NCBI GenBank assembly: GCA_004295565.1 | Contig: AP019416.1 | Span: 3,596,001-3,660,000, forward strand | Direction: 5' to 3' | Source of the DNA: Vreelandella olivaria | Lineage (GTDB): Bacteria; Pseudomonadota; Gammaproteobacteria; Pseudomonadales; Halomonadaceae | Length of the DNA stretch: 64,000 nucleotides | Shown: one piece after another, positions 1-9,918 of the stretch | How positions within the stretch are numbered: position 1 is the stretch's first letter | How the letters are laid out: every line of letters begins with the position of its first letter | Made by a program: the position numbers and the translations under genes | Notes under the pieces: generated by a model | The model's input: only the letters and a program-made list of their open reading frames with translations | Told to the model about the DNA's origin: nothing | Database searches by the model: none

Positions 1-1257
1 CCCGCTCCATCAGTGCTTGGCACACTTTACGCAGGCGGCGGTTCTCTTCCGCAGCGCCGCGACATCAGTTGCAGCAGCCCTATCGGTTGCTTCAGGCGTG
101 GTCGTTAGCTGGAAGAGATCCAAACGCCACCCCGTAAACGTTTGATTCACATGCATACCATGATGCTGTTCACCGTAGGTATTAAACCCCACGACGCCTG
201 CCTGGCGCAGCAGCTGCGACGCCTGATCCACATGCCCCAATGCCTCTAGCTCCATGCGGCGTAGAAAGCAGTCGCAGCCAATAATCATGCTCGGCGCCCC
301 CAACCTGGCGCTCACTCCATTCAGCATCACCTTGAGGTCATCAAGGAGCGGTGTTGGCTGCATGGCAGTCAGTACAATGCCGTTTTCCACTGCACAGTAA
401 AAACTCAAACTACTGTCGCTATTAACACCCTGAATAGAGCGCACATAGTGCTGTCCGCCAATGCGGACGGCTAATGGGTGGCGGGCAAACACTGCGGCAC
501 TGAGCTGCTCTGGGGCAACACCGACCAACGCTGCGTACACCTGGGCGGCGGGCAGGCCATTGAGCTCTACCACCCGCCGCTGCTCACGGTCGGCCTCGGT
601 CACCACGAGCTTGTGGGCCAATGGGATCAAGTGATGGGTTGAGAACACTTCAAAGGGCAACCGGGTATTGATCATGACGACCACCGCCGCCCGCGTATAA
701 AAGCACCCAGCGGTATATACATGGGTATGGCTAAGGTGGTTGTCGTCACCCGCCGAGCCGCCAAAACTAGGGATGCGCCCTAGCGCCGCATCCAGGGTGG
801 CGAGCACTTGCTCTTCACGACTGGATAAACCATCCAATAACGTCAGCGCAAAACTATGCTCATTGATCGGCGCGATGGCTTGTTGTCGGCAACGTTCCAA
901 TAGCGTGTCGACCAACGGCTGAGCATCGGCCAACTCAAAGTGTTCGAGGTCGTCAATCAGCGCCGTTTCAATGGCAAACAGGCGACGATCGAACCCGATA
1001 GCCACGATAGAGCCGCGGTCATAGCCTGCAGGCGTTATTTCCCCAGCGGTGGTACAGCCACTTAGCGGCGTAGCGGGGAAGCGGCTTTCCAGCGCACCGG
1101 CTAGTGCCGCTAAATCATACTCCGCACTGCAGAAGAACAGTACGAATCCCAGGTGTTCGTGCTGTAATGCGTCAGCGAGCTCCGCCGCTGCCCGACTTGC
1201 ATCGGTCTGCTGGCTGGCGGCTGTGCTAATGCCCTGTTCAACTGGATAAGTGATCAC
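1..1257 (-). CDS. FIST-domain sensory protein (partial at left edge)
   Basis: FIST N and C domains fill about residues 20-400; the family is thought to bind small ligands such as amino acids ahead of signalling outputs. The N-terminal part carries the typical SGCTTAGEI and GFNTYGEQ motifs. I prefer the GTG at 1257, which has a GGAGAGG ribosome site just upstream; an in-frame ATG lies at 1299. The readable frame stops at position 10, but from about 50 leftwards another frame reads ENRRLRKVCQALMER, a coiled-coil of the kind that links FIST to kinase or GGDEF outputs, so the gene probably continues past the window edge after a one-base frameshift. It overlaps the end of the upstream hybrid kinase gene by about 20 bases, pointing to one operon. 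Confidence 0.85.
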
Positions 1258-3496
1258 GGCACCACCTCTCCAATGCGGAATGCGTATGCGCTGCTGCAAG
1301 CCTTAACGCGCTGAATGCCTCATCAAGCTGCCTAGATGTGGTGCGTTGCGTTTTGGCTAGTAGCTCAAGCTGCTTTGCCAGCCCGGCAAGCTGGTCGGCC
1401 CCCATACTCAACGACTCGCCGCGCAGCTGGTGTGCAAGCCGTACGATCTGCTGCTCCTGTTCTGACGTCAAAGGCGTTGCAGACAAACAAGAAGCCAATT
1501 GCGCGGAGTAATCGCTTACTTGCTGGTGGTAAAGCATGATTAGCTGAATCATGCTCGCTTCCCCTAGCGTCATTTTCAACATGCTCAGGGTGTCGCTATT
1601 AAGCAGTGATGGCTCTCCGGCTAGCGTCGGAGACGCCGCTAGCGCCCTTAAAGGTGCGTCCGGAGTCGCAAAAGCTGCAACGCCAACACGTTGCTTAGTG
1701 CAGAGAGCGATAGAGGCTTGGTGATGTAATCATTCATACCCGCTGCCAGGCAGCGTTGTCGATCATCTTCAGCGCCTCCAGCAGTCATGGCGACTATCGG
1801 CACACTGGCTAACCACCCGCCCTGTTCACGCAGCCGTTGCGTGACCCTCAAGCCATCCATATCGGGCAACTGAATATCCATAAAGATCAGATGCACCTGC
1901 TGCGACTGAGCCATGGCCAGGGCATCATGACCACTCTCGGCCCAAACTATATCGCAGCCCAAGCGCGCCAATAAGCCCATCGCGACTTTGCGGTTAACGG
2001 CGTTATCCTCGACTAGAAGCAGTTTTGTGCCGGTAAAGTCACGCTTGGGCGCTGGGGGCAGCGATGTTGTTATGGGGTCAGCGGCGATTAAGGGTAGCTC
2101 GCACCAGAAGGTACTCCCCTGGCCTAACTGGCTTTTTACCCCTAGTCGACCTTGCATGGCTTCGCTTAGCCGCTTGCAAATTGCCAGCCCTAGCCCGGTA
2201 CCACCAAACCGACGTGCCACCGACTCATCCGCCTGCTGGAAAGGCTCAAAGAGACGCTGCTGTTGCTGTTCACTTAGACCACAGCCCGTATCGCTAACCT
2301 CAAACAGTAAGTGCTCCACAGTTGAAGAGACGCGTACGCTGACTTCACCGTGGTCGGTGAATTTGATGGCATTAGCGATAAGGTTAAGCAAAATTTGCCT
2401 CAATCGCCCCGCATCGACCTGCACCCATGCTGGCACCAGCGAATCAACATTAACCTTAAGCGTTAACCCTTTCATTTTGGCTCGCGGGGCAAACAGCACC
2501 ACCACGCTATCAATCAGCGGTTTTAGCTCCGTGGGCGATGTTTCGAGGGTTAGGTGCCCTGCTTCGATTTTTGAGAAATCGAGGATTTCATTGATCATTG
2601 CCAGCAATTGATTGGCGCTGTCGTGGATTGTATGGGCGTAATCCTCAACCTGAGCAGGGCTTGCTGATTCGCGTAACAGCTCACTCATACCAATAACGCC
2701 GTTCAGCGGTGTGCGAATTTCATGGCTGACCATCGCCAAAAGTCTGATTTGGCTTGGTTCGCTGCTTGAGCCTGTTTGGCGGTGACTTCGAGTTGACGGC
2801 CAAGCTGCTCCTGAATCCGCCTTATCGCCGCACTCTCACGCATTTCACGCACTAAAAGGCAATCACCAGGAAAGCCGCTAAGCTCATACCAATAATCAGG
2901 CTCATGAGAAGCTTGTAAAGCAGACTGAGCTGGGCGCGCTCTTCCGTTGCCGATTCAGCTAAGTAGCCATTAATAGCAATAACCAGTCTTTCAGTGAGCC
3001 GCGTTAACGTCTGCAGTTCTTCTTCCAACGATGCGACCGGCAGTCGATCAAGTTCCTCATCAGGCCCGCCTTCAGTCCGGGGGGTAAACATACTATCCAG
3101 CAAATCAAGCTGCTGCTGGATTTGGCCTAACAGCTCACGGGCGGTGTCAATTTGCTGCATGAGGTTGCGAACTTCACCGTCGTTTAGCAGCGTCATGCGA
3201 CTATAGAGCAACTCAAAGCGAAGATTTAACTCCTCGCGTGCCTGAGCCGAGAGGGGCTCCCGGGTCACTGCCAACAAATGGTTGAGCAGTTGTACCGCAT
3301 CGCGATCCAACTTATAGACAACCCAAGCGGTGTCTTCCCGCAAGCTTTGAGTGAGATTTTCCTGCCGCCAGGCGGCCAGAGTGGCGACGACCAATGCTGC
3401 AGCAAATAGTAATACCGCCACAATGGCAACGAGCTTAAAACGACGAGGATAACGCAGTAGGCTTGAGGCCCGCGCATTAGAAGCGCTAGTGAACAT
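1238..3496 (-). CDS. TorS-like hybrid sensor histidine kinase (HisKA-HATPase-REC-Hpt), frameshifted
   Basis: Three frames form one protein of about 750 residues. The N-terminal piece (3496-2852) has two membrane segments around a roughly 150-residue periplasmic helical region. The middle piece (2739-1648) has the HisKA motif SHEIRTPLNG, a HATPase_c domain with GGTGLGLAI and a receiver domain with VEDNAVNR and the phospho-acceptor MDIQLPDMDG. The last piece (to 1238) is an Hpt domain with HQLRGES. Both breaks are short T runs: at about 2740 a GACTTTTGG should read GACTTTTTGG to join NQAKSDF to LAMVSHE, and at about 1670 a similar loss hides a linker to the Hpt. The start ATG overlaps the stop of the upstream secreted protein, so the two are probably translationally coupled. 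The signal is unknown. Confidence 0.85.
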
Positions 3497-3997
3497 TAAT
3501 ATGCATAACCTGCCATACCGCTCTAAAGCGAATCTTTTCGCTTAACAGCGCTTCATCTTGATCAAAAGGGTATAGCACCCACAAAGGGCCATATTCCCGA
3601 ACCGGAATCGCCTCACCGTCTTTTTCATGGCTAAGATGACATCGTACTCATTAAAATCACTTACCGGTATTTCGGCTTCGTAGCCGTTCAGCGCAGAGAC
3701 ATGAACGGCATCAACGTCGGAGCTTACCATGGCCAGTAGGTCACGCATTAATGGACCACTATAGTGGCTAATGCCTTCTGTCCAAGGCGTACTTGTCTCG
3801 AACTCGTGCTGTGGTAAAGCCGTCAGCATGGCACGGTCAAACTGCGCCTCCCTTCCTTCATTGGTATGATCGATCTTACCGCTGATCGTCAAGATAACGG
3901 GCCCGTTAGGCACCTCTAACCCATCAGCTGATTGAGCAAGCCCCGCCAGGGGAGTACTGAACATCAGTACGACCCACCCCAATAACAACGCTTTCAC
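3486..3997 (-). CDS. Secreted molybdopterin-oxidoreductase-fold protein, frameshifted
   Basis: A signal peptide (MKALLLGWVVLMFSTP) precedes a small domain like the oxidoreductase molybdopterin-binding fold, with recognisable segments LTISGKIDHTN, STPWTEGI, GPLMRDLLA and PVSDFNEYDVILA. A missing A in the run after ILAMKK moves the frame; the other frame then gives DGEAIPVREYGPLWVLYPFD and ends RAVWQVMHINVH. The GTG at 3997 has a GAGGTG ribosome site; an ATG at 4021 is the alternative. The mature protein contains no cysteine, so the usual Mo ligand is absent and catalysis is unlikely. Its position directly ahead of the sensor kinase suggests a periplasmic ligand-binding partner for that kinase (inference). 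Confidence 0.75.
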
Positions 3998-4147
3998 AGT
4001 AAACACCTCGCACAAGATCACGCTCAGGTTACATACCCAGGGAGCAGCAAAAGAAGATAGCGTAAAGATTACGCCATCTCCTTGATCAGGTCAGGGCAAA
4101 TACTCTTTTTTTGGTCACTGAAGTGTTATTGGGTGTTCACAATTGAG

Positions 4148-4966
4148 TTACGATTTGATCTCCTCGAAGGGTTCAAAGCGCACTAACTCTTCATAGGCGT
4201 GCCAGCTGGCGTGGCCCAACACCGGCAGGATGAGCGCCAAGCCAATATAAAATGTCATCACTCCAACCAGAACACACAGGGTAAGAATCACCGCCCATAG
4301 CAGCATCACGCGAAAGTTACGTGCAACGCAACGTACGCTCGCTTCGATGCCTTCCATGAAGGTTAAGTCTTGATCCATCAGCGTAGGAATCGCTACAACG
4401 CTAATAGCAAAGGCGCCAAAGGCAAGAATGCCGCCCGCTACCGTACCGACTGCCAGCATCCCCAAACCTTCTGAGGTAGTCAGCAATGCGGTATAGAGCG
4501 AAGCGGGGCTGGGCACTTCAAAACCAAAAAACAGCGCAAACAGAAGGGTGGCCAAACGAATCCAAGCGAGGAAGAAGATCATCATCATGACCCCCATCAT
4601 CGCCAACTGGCCTGCATGGGGTTTCCAACTGCCGAACGCATCCCCCAGGTTAGGCACTTGTCCTCGCTCCAGCGCCCGGCTAATGCCATAAGAGCCAACC
4701 GCCACCAGCGGGCCAATAAACATAAACCCTGCAATCATGGGCAGTAGCCAGTACCAATAGCCCAGTGTGAAAGCACCGAGGGTAATAGCAATACTCAATC
4801 CCACCCAAAACATGCCATAAGAAAGGCTCACTACCGTAGCACGGCGAAAATCCTCAACGCCTGCAGCCAACCACGCCCTGGGTCGATCCAATCCGACCTT
4901 ATTGATACTGATTTTCACACTGGGATGGTTCGAATGGTGGTTTGTTTTTGTTGTAGCCGCATTCAT
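4148..4966 (-). CDS. DUF2189 integral membrane protein
   Basis: An unbroken 272-residue protein with a short hydrophilic N-terminus followed by about six membrane segments. The start of the domain, DRPRAWLAAGVEDFRRA, and the SYGISRALERG region are typical of DUF2189, a family of predicted inner-membrane proteins of unknown function common in proteobacteria. It is one of the few genes here that reads without a frameshift. It stands apart from its neighbours, with about 150 bases to the upstream signalling operon and 270 to the next terminator, so it is probably its own transcription unit. Confidence 0.8.
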   Translation of the reverse strand: MNAATTKTNHHSNHPSVKISINKVGLDRPRAWLAAGVEDFRRATVVSLSYGMFWVGLSIAITLGAFTLGYWYWLLPMIAGFMFIGPLVAVGSYGISRALERGQVPNLGDAFGSWKPHAGQLAMMGVMMMIFFLAWIRLATLLFALFFGFEVPSPASLYTALLTTSEGLGMLAVGTVAGGILAFGAFAISVVAIPTLMDQDLTFMEGIEASVRCVARNFRVMLLWAVILTLCVLVGVMTFYIGLALILPVLGHASWHAYEELVRFEPFEEIKS

Positions 4967-5234
4967 GGCATCACTCCTGTTGTTCCTGATATAGATCCTG
5001 GATTCAGGATTTACCTCTATCGCATCAACGCTCGATCTTCGCCGATGGTATTAATGCCAAATTAATAGCTTAACGTTCTGCAGTAATACTCTCTTAATGT
5101 AGCTGACCAACGCCCTTGAAGGATGGCACTTTAAGATACGCGTACAAAAAATCCACGAAATAGCTATAAAGCGCCAATTAAATTGCTGGGTTAGCAAAAG
5201 CAAATGTAGTGAGGCTGATAATACCGACAATAAA

Positions 5235-5261
5235 AAACTCCGAGCTAGCTGCCCGGAGTTT
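5235..5261 (-). terminator. Rho-independent terminator after uspA
   Basis: The arms AAACTCCG and CGGAGTTT pair around an 11-base loop. On the minus strand the stem lies about 55 bases beyond the UspA stop and is followed by a T run (the AAAAA at 5232-5237 on the plus strand). The rest of the 4967-5234 gap, upstream of DUF2189, is AT-rich and holds no gene I can see; it probably contains the DUF2189 promoter. Confidence 0.7.
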
Positions 5262-5316
5262 TGGTTTTGCCTATATGGCCGTCTAATGCTGACGTCTTAC
5301 TATGCTGATGTCGTAC

Positions 5317-5744
5317 CTAGCGCACAATCATTACCGATACCTTGGCATGATGCACCACGTGCTCAGCATTGGGGCCCAACACGTAATCAACAAACTTACG
5401 TTTGGTATGGGAAGCCATAACGATCAGGTCGACATCCAACTTTTGCCCGCCTTAATAATGGCTTCCCAAGGCGAGCCATCGACAATCACGCTTTGCGTTT
5501 GAATCTCCTCCGGCACATTCTTCTGAATGAACGCATGCTGAGCTTCTTTGACGGCTTCATGCGCTTTCTTAGAAAAATCCTTGGGAAAATAGGCCCCGAC
5601 CATGGGCATCTTAAATTCCGGCAACACCGTGACCACATGCAACGATGCCCCAAAGGTCTTACAAAGCGTAATCGCCGTAGGCAGCGCCTTCTTCCACGAC
5701 CCCTCTTCATTAAGATCCACGGGCAGTAAGATTTTCTGATACAT
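5317..5744 (-). CDS. Universal stress protein (UspA family) linked to TRAP transporter, frameshifted
   Basis: Single UspA domain of about 142 residues starting MYQKILLPVDLNEEGSWKKAL with a strong AAGGAGG ribosome site. The frame breaks after IIKAGK where one A is missing from an A run; the other frame supplies LDVDLIVMASHTKRK and the C-terminal nucleotide-binding segment GPNAEHVVHHAKVSV. In Halomonas elongata the TRAP transporter TeaABC is followed by the UspA protein TeaD, which binds ATP and moderates transport; the same order here, 10 bases after the permease, suggests a similar regulatory role (inference). Confidence 0.88.
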
Positions 5745-5754
5745 GATGGCCTCC

Positions 5755-8354
5755 TTAAGCGGTTGCTGCTGATTCATCGGCAGACTGTTTTCTCGCCGAC
5801 GGCGCTGCAGTAGTACCACTAGGCCAAAGATGACCAGCGCCGGTATCCACATCCACTCTTTCGTCCAGCGATCCACGGGAGCCAGCACTTCAATGATCTC
5901 TTGATCGAAGTCAAACCCTAACTCGGCGGCCTGGCTGCCAAACTCGACAAAGTCGACGACGGCCTGATCACCATCTGCCAACAGCTCCATTCCCAGCGCT
6001 TCCATACGCTCCTCGCTGTTATCTCCACTGGGCACAGGAACGAGAATATAGGTGGTCATTGGATCGCCGTAATCATCAACACCCGCAATTTGCACCCGCA
6101 GGTTACTGCCATCATCGACACTGCCGAGTGCTTCTGCAAACTGCGTAGGCGGAATCGACTCGTAGGGATCGTGGATTCGGTCCATCCAAAAACCAGGGCG
6201 GAACAGCGTAAAGGCCACTAGCAGCAAGAGTAGCGACTCATACCAACGGTTGCGGGCAATCATGTAGCCCTGTGTACCCGCTGCAAATATCAGCATAGCG
6301 GTGGTCGCGACGATAAACACGACAATACCTTGCATAAAGGTGACATCGATCAACAGCAGGTCAGTATTGAAGATGAACAGGAACGGTAGCGCCGCGGTGC
6401 GCAGGCTGTAGTAAAAGCCTGGAAGCCAGTACGTAGTGGATCACCGCCGGACACCGCCGCCGCCGCAAACGAGGCAAGCCCCACGGGTGGCGTGACATCC
6501 GCCATAATGCCGAAATAGAACACGAATAGGTGAACGGCAATCAGCGGTACAATAAGTCCATTCTGCTGCCCCAGGAGCACAATGACCGGCGCCATTAGCG
6601 CAGAGACCACAATGTAGTTAGCCGTGGTTGGTAGACCCATGCCCAAAATCAAGCTAAGCAGCGCGGTAAGCAACAGAATCATCATCAGGTTGCCGCCGGA
6701 AAGAATCTCCACTACATCCGCCAACACCAGGCCTACACCGGTTTGCGAAACGGCACCGACCACGATACCGGCGGTTGCGGTGGCAATACCAATCCCGATC
6801 ATATTACGGGCACCGGCGACAAGGCCGTCCCATAGGTCTTTAAAGCCCTCTTTGACATCTGCCGCAAGCTGGCTTTGACCACGGAAGAAAGCAATCACCG
6901 GGCGCTGGGTGACCATGATAAAGATCATGAACATGGTCGCCCAAAACGCCGAAAGCCCTGGCGACATGCGCTCCACCATCAGACACCACACCAATACAAC
7001 AACCGGTAGAATATAGTGCAGCCCCACCATCACGGTGGGACGCGTTTGCGGCAGGGTCAGCACCGCTGATTTAGGGTCATCCATTTCAAGCTCAGGGTAG
7101 TTCGAACTCACTTTTAACAAGCCGATATATACCACGGCCAAGCCGACTGAGATAACCCAGGAGTGGCCTCACCGAGCACAGGTTTAAGCCAGCCAAGCCC
7201 GTAATAAACCCCGAAGGATAGCGCCATCAACAGAATCAGCCCGGTCATAAAGCCCAGGATTTTGTTGAGTAGAGGGCGCGCCGGGTTACTTGAAGGCAGC
7301 CCTTTCATATTGGCCTTCAAAGCTTCCAGATGAACAATATAAATCAGTGCAATATAGGAAATGATCGCTGGCAGAAAGGCATGTTTGATAACTTCTACGT
7401 AAGAAATGCCAACATACTCCACCATCAGAAAGGCAGCCGCCCCATGACTGGCGGCATTATCTGGCCATTGACTGAAGATGCCACTTCAACGGCGCCCGCT
7501 TTTTCAGCACTAAAGCCCACGCGCTTCATCATCGGAATCGTAAAGGTGCCAGTCGTTACCGTATTGGCAATCGACGACCCCGAGATCAAACCCGTCATAC
7601 CCGAAGCGACGACAGCCGCTTTGGCTGGGCCACCTTTAAAGTGGCCCAGCATAGAGAAGGCAACTTTGATGAAGTAGTTACCCGCCCCTGCTTTATCTAA
7701 CAGGGCACCAAACAGCACAAAGAGGAAAACAAAACTGGTAGAAACCCCCAGTGCAATGCCAAACACCCCTTGGGTACCCAGCCACTGGTGATTAATCAAG
7801 CCGCCCAGGCTCACGCCCCGGTGGGCCAAAATACCGGGCATATAGGGGCCAAACAGCGAGTAAACAATAAACAGACCGGCCACCACCATCAGCGGCGGCC
7901 CAAGCGCGCGTCGTGTGGCTTCCAACAACATAATAATGCCAATCACGCCAATCACGATGTCTTGGGTGATAGGACGGCCGGGACGTTGCGCCAAATCATC
8001 GTAAAACAGAAACAAATAAGCACCGCAAAACGCGGCTACTGCAGCAAATGCCCAATCCTGCAATGGAATTCGGTCACGCGGCGAGCGTTTTAAGGCGGGG
8101 TAAGCCATAAAGGCGAGAAACAGTGCAAACGCTAAATGAATCGAGCGAGACTCAGTAGCACTGAACACGCCAAAACCCACCATATAAGACAGTGGTGAAG
8201 CTATCCAGAGCTGAAACAGCGACCAGATCGCTGCAATGCTCACCAGCAGTTTGCCCGGTACCCCCACTGGTTTTCGTGCCCCAGAATCGCTAGAAGCGAC
8301 CATATCCTCTAGGTCTTGTTCAGCGGCCGCCGAAGGTTGTTTGTCATCACGCAT
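5755..8354 (-). CDS. TAXI-TRAP transporter fused permease (DctQM fusion with DUF3394), frameshifted
   Basis: Four frames together encode one protein of about 866 residues: the N-terminal 4-TM part and start of the DctM-like domain (8354-7425, with GPPLMVVAGLF and SGSSIANTVTTG), a short middle piece (7425-7114), the C-terminal DctM half (7141-6350, with LGMGLPTTANY and ADVTPPVGLA) and a DUF3394 tail (to 5755). The length is usual for TRAP 4TM/12TM fusions of the TAXI class. I chose ATG 8354; ATG 8387 is possible. The likely stop is the TAA inside the uspA ribosome site. The substrate is not predictable from sequence; relatives carry dicarboxylates, glutamate or other organic acids, using sodium gradients. 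Confidence 0.88.
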
Positions 8355-8404
8355 ACGCTTGCCCTGCCTAATGGTCAGCGCTGACAATCAGCGCTTTCAA
8401 CAAG

Positions 8405-8447
8405 AAGCGCGGACACCTGGGTTAACAATTACCAGGCGCCCGCGCTT
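8405..8447 (-). other. Intercistronic stem-loop between binding protein and permease
   Basis: Two 16-base arms (8405-8420 and 8432-8447) pair with two mismatches around an 11-base loop. There is no T run on either side. Hairpins of this kind between a binding-protein gene and its permease often protect the upstream mRNA, giving more binding protein than permease (inference from other transporters). Confidence 0.5.
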
Positions 8448-8499
8448 TACTACAGGCGGTGAACGCTGCTCACCTGCCGATTTTTACGCCGCTTCGAAC

Positions 8500-9480
8500 T
8501 TACTCGATCCAGCCACGTTCACGGTAATAACGCGCTGCCCCATCGTGCAGCGGAGCGGTAAGACCGTCAGAGATCATGTCTTCTTCGTTAAGATTTTCAA
8601 ACGCTGGATGGAGACGCTTGAAACGATCAAAGTTTTCAAAGACGGCTTTGACGGTTTCATAAACGATTTCTTCGTCAACATCAGCAGAAGAAACGAAAGT
8701 TGCCGCAACACCGAAGGTTTCGACGTCTTCGTCGTTACCACGGTACAGGCCACCCGGGATCACGGAGCGGGTGTAGTACGGATACTCTTCAACCAGCGCG
8801 TCGATCTCTTCACCCGTCACCGGGACTAAGCGAGCATCGATGGTGGTGGTCGCTTCCTGAATAGAACCGTTCGGGTGGCCCACAACATACACCATGGCAT
8901 CGATGTTGTTATCGGACAGGGCCGCAGACTGCTCGGCGGCATCCAACTGAGATGCAAGAGCGAAGGTATCTTCGTCCCAGCCGAACGCGTCCATGACGAC
9001 ATCCATGGTATTACGCTGGCCAGACCCTGGGTTACCGATATTGACACGCTTGCCAGGGAAATCACTGATGGTTTCGATGCCGGAATCGGCGCGCGCTACA
9101 ACCGTCAGCGGCTCACCATGCATGGTGAATACGGAGCGCATATCTTCCCAAGCGCCCTCTTCTTCGAAGTTTGCTTCGCCGTTGTAAGCACGGTATTGAA
9201 CATCAGACTGAACAACGCCCATGTCCAGCTCGCCGCTTTTCATGCCGTTAACGTTAGCCACCGAGCCACCGGTAGAAGGAGCGTTACAACGGATGTTGTG
9301 GTCATCGCTGCCACGGTTAACCATGCGGCAAACCGACTGGCCTACGACGTAGTAAACGCCGGTTTGGCCACCGGTACCGATAGTGATGTAGCGTTCCTGC
9401 GCAACCGCAGGCGACGCGAACGTGGCGGCAGCAATCAGCGCGCCAGAGAAGGCGGCAGTGGAAAATACATGGCGTTTCAT
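8500..9480 (-). CDS. TAXI family TRAP substrate-binding protein
   Basis: Reads without interruption. The start ATG at 9480 has AAAGAGGTG upstream and gives a clear signal peptide (MKRHVFSTAAFSGALIAAAT, cleavage near PAVAQ). The mature protein opens with RYITIGTGGQTGVYYVVG, the hallmark of the TAXI solute receptors, and contains the STGGSVANVNGMKSGELDMG segment; about 326 residues is normal for the family. A longer in-frame start at 9600 would bury the signal peptide and is rejected. It should deliver ligand in the periplasm to the fused permease encoded next. It is acidic, as expected for a secreted halophile protein. Confidence 0.9.
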   Translation of the reverse strand: MKRHVFSTAAFSGALIAAATFASPAVAQERYITIGTGGQTGVYYVVGQSVCRMVNRGSDDHNIRCNAPSTGGSVANVNGMKSGELDMGVVQSDVQYRAYNGEANFEEEGAWEDMRSVFTMHGEPLTVVARADSGIETISDFPGKRVNIGNPGSGQRNTMDVVMDAFGWDEDTFALASQLDAAEQSAALSDNNIDAMVYVVGHPNGSIQEATTTIDARLVPVTGEEIDALVEEYPYYTRSVIPGGLYRGNDEDVETFGVAATFVSSADVDEEIVYETVKAVFENFDRFKRLHPAFENLNEEDMISDGLTAPLHDGAARYYRERGWIE

Positions 9481-9918
9481 GAACACACCTCTTTGTATTG
9501 ATGTTATGAGCGTATTTGATGTTACAAACATCGTGCGTTTTGGTCTCGCCTGATGAACCGTTCCCTCAGGCGGCCTTGTTCCAAAACGTTTTTCAAACAT
9601 TCTGTTTTTAAGACAAACTGTTACAGGCGTCCCGTTGGTTGGTTGCCTGCTAATACTACTTTAGCGAAAAACTAAGCCTTTAGCGAAAATTAAAACGCTC
9701 AGCGGAAAAACAGCTGTCTGAATCAGAGAAGTAGTCGCCGTCTCTGCTGCACGCCCGCCCTCGCCTCACGAACATGCCTTTCATGCCAATGAGTTTAGCG
9801 CTAGCGAACGTTTAGTAAGCGTTAACTCCTATACCGTTTTGACATAGGGAATAAGCATTTTCGTTGTTTACTGGACGCGGACGACCTCTTTTGCCTGCCA
9901 GCAGTCACCGTGTCACCC
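9481..9918. promoter_or_regulatory. Intergenic region upstream of the TAXI-TRAP operon
   Basis: No gene seen. The region holds a small inverted repeat GATGTT-ACA-AACATC (9518-9532) and two exact copies of TTTAGCGAAAA (9660-9670 and 9679-9689, 19 bases apart), with a weaker third at 9700-9710. Helical spacing suggests a protein-binding site for the TAXI operon promoter, but no regulator can be named. The part beyond 9760 is the trailer of dctM. Confidence 0.35.

Noticed and set aside
5424-6353. An open frame fusing the TRAP permease tail to UspA
   Set aside because: A strong AAGGAGG site and ATG lie at the UspA start, the TAA stop is present in the neighbouring frame, and the permease tail is shifted by one base; a frameshift artefact explains the fusion.
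8481-9600. Longer start for the TAXI receptor at 9600
   Set aside because: It would place 40 unrelated residues before a perfect signal peptide; ATG 9480 has its own ribosome site.
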